A stretch of 64,000 nt of DNA from NCBI RefSeq assembly GCF_003367395.1, contig NZ_CP031417.1, positions 434,001-498,000 on the forward strand. The letters run 5' to 3'. Under the pieces are notes generated by a model. That model did no database searches. It saw only the letters and a list, made by a program, of their open reading frames with translations, and was not told where the DNA came from. Both the position numbers and the translations under genes were made by a program. This DNA is from Pseudolabrys taiwanensis (GTDB lineage Bacteria; Pseudomonadota; Alphaproteobacteria; Rhizobiales; Xanthobacteraceae). Shown in pieces: positions 63,851 through 64,000 of the stretch; within the stretch, counting starts at the first letter, position 1; every line of letters begins with the position of its first letter.

Positions 63851-64000
63851 TCAAACTCGAGCAGATCGGCCTGGCGTTCCAGCGGGACGGGCGCAGCACG
63901 GAAGTGCTGCGTGGCCTCGATCTCTCGATCCCGGCCGGCCACTTCGTCGCGGTGCTCGGTCCCTCGGGCGTCGGCAAATCGACCTTGTTGCGCGTCATCG
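63838..64000 (+). CDS. ABC transporter ATP-binding protein, 3' truncated by window end
   Basis: 54 codons visible, running to the last base. The start MEAIIKLEQIGLAF is followed by Walker A GPSGVGKST at about residues 43-51, enough to identify the SsuB/TauB-type ATPase of the preceding importer genes. The rest lies beyond the window. Confidence 0.88.
   Translation, partial: MEAIIKLEQIGLAFQRDGRSTEVLRGLDLSIPAGHFVAVLGPSGVGKSTLLRVI

Overview
The window is GC-rich DNA with dense, mostly co-oriented operons. It looks like a free-living alphaproteobacterium of the order Hyphomicrobiales (Xanthobacteraceae/Nitrobacteraceae-like). That placement is inferred from the RegB/RegA-type redox pair, the cyo-surf1 gene order, PsiF and small His/Arg-rich secreted proteins, and the many solute-binding proteins. 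No rRNA, phage, transposase or CRISPR was seen. There is one tRNA (Gln, anticodon CTG).

Layout. (1) Bases 1-22.1 kb: a two-partner secretion locus. It holds the 3' part of a giant filamentous adhesin (6,272 codons visible, start outside the window), its TpsB outer-membrane pore, a secreted protein of unknown function and two very small genes around a strong terminator. (2) 22.1-31.7 kb: a catabolic island. An M20 amidohydrolase, a PuuE/allantoinase-like deacetylase and a NicC-like FAD monooxygenase form one operon, divergent from a LysR regulator. Beyond it lie a 2-oxoglutarate/Fe(II) oxygenase and a PotDABC-type ABC importer. A 13-bp LysR-type dyad occurs once before lysR and twice before the oxygenase, suggesting a single regulon. 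(3) 31.7-39.1 kb: a second catabolic operon (alpha/beta hydrolase, cupin, SsuBC-like ABC permease and ATPase, acetamidase/formamidase, second deacetylase). Its binding protein is encoded divergently and followed by an XRE-cupin regulator. (4) 39.3-47.7 kb: an MHS-type transporter, then cyoABCD-surf1-regB-regA, a bo-type quinol oxidase operon that carries its own redox two-component system and has a perfect 19-bp palindrome upstream. (5) 47.8-54.2 kb: a small His/Arg-rich secreted protein, a GntR/FCD regulator, and a divergent operon of FAA hydrolase, third PuuE-type deacetylase, MFS transporter, signal-less NMT1-like protein and an M24-fold protein that has lost most metal ligands. Three 8-bp palindromic sites lie between them. 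(6) 54.6-64 kb: tRNA-Gln, an MFS transporter, a six-Asp-box propeller protein, an orphan Bug-type binding protein, a NupC-type nucleoside transporter, a PsiF-like protein, a HerA/YjgR-type ATPase and the start of a third nitrate/sulfonate/taurine-type ABC importer cut by the window end.

The recurring theme is three separately regulated uptake-plus-hydrolysis modules, each built around a PuuE-like deacetylase. They probably attack different small amide or N-heterocycle substrates, none of which can be named from sequence alone. The most testable points are the shared LysR motif, the three deacetylase modules, the metal-ligand-poor M24 protein with its signal-less NMT1 partner, the operator array in front of the FAA hydrolase operon, and the 104-residue repeats and cysteine pairs of the giant adhesin.
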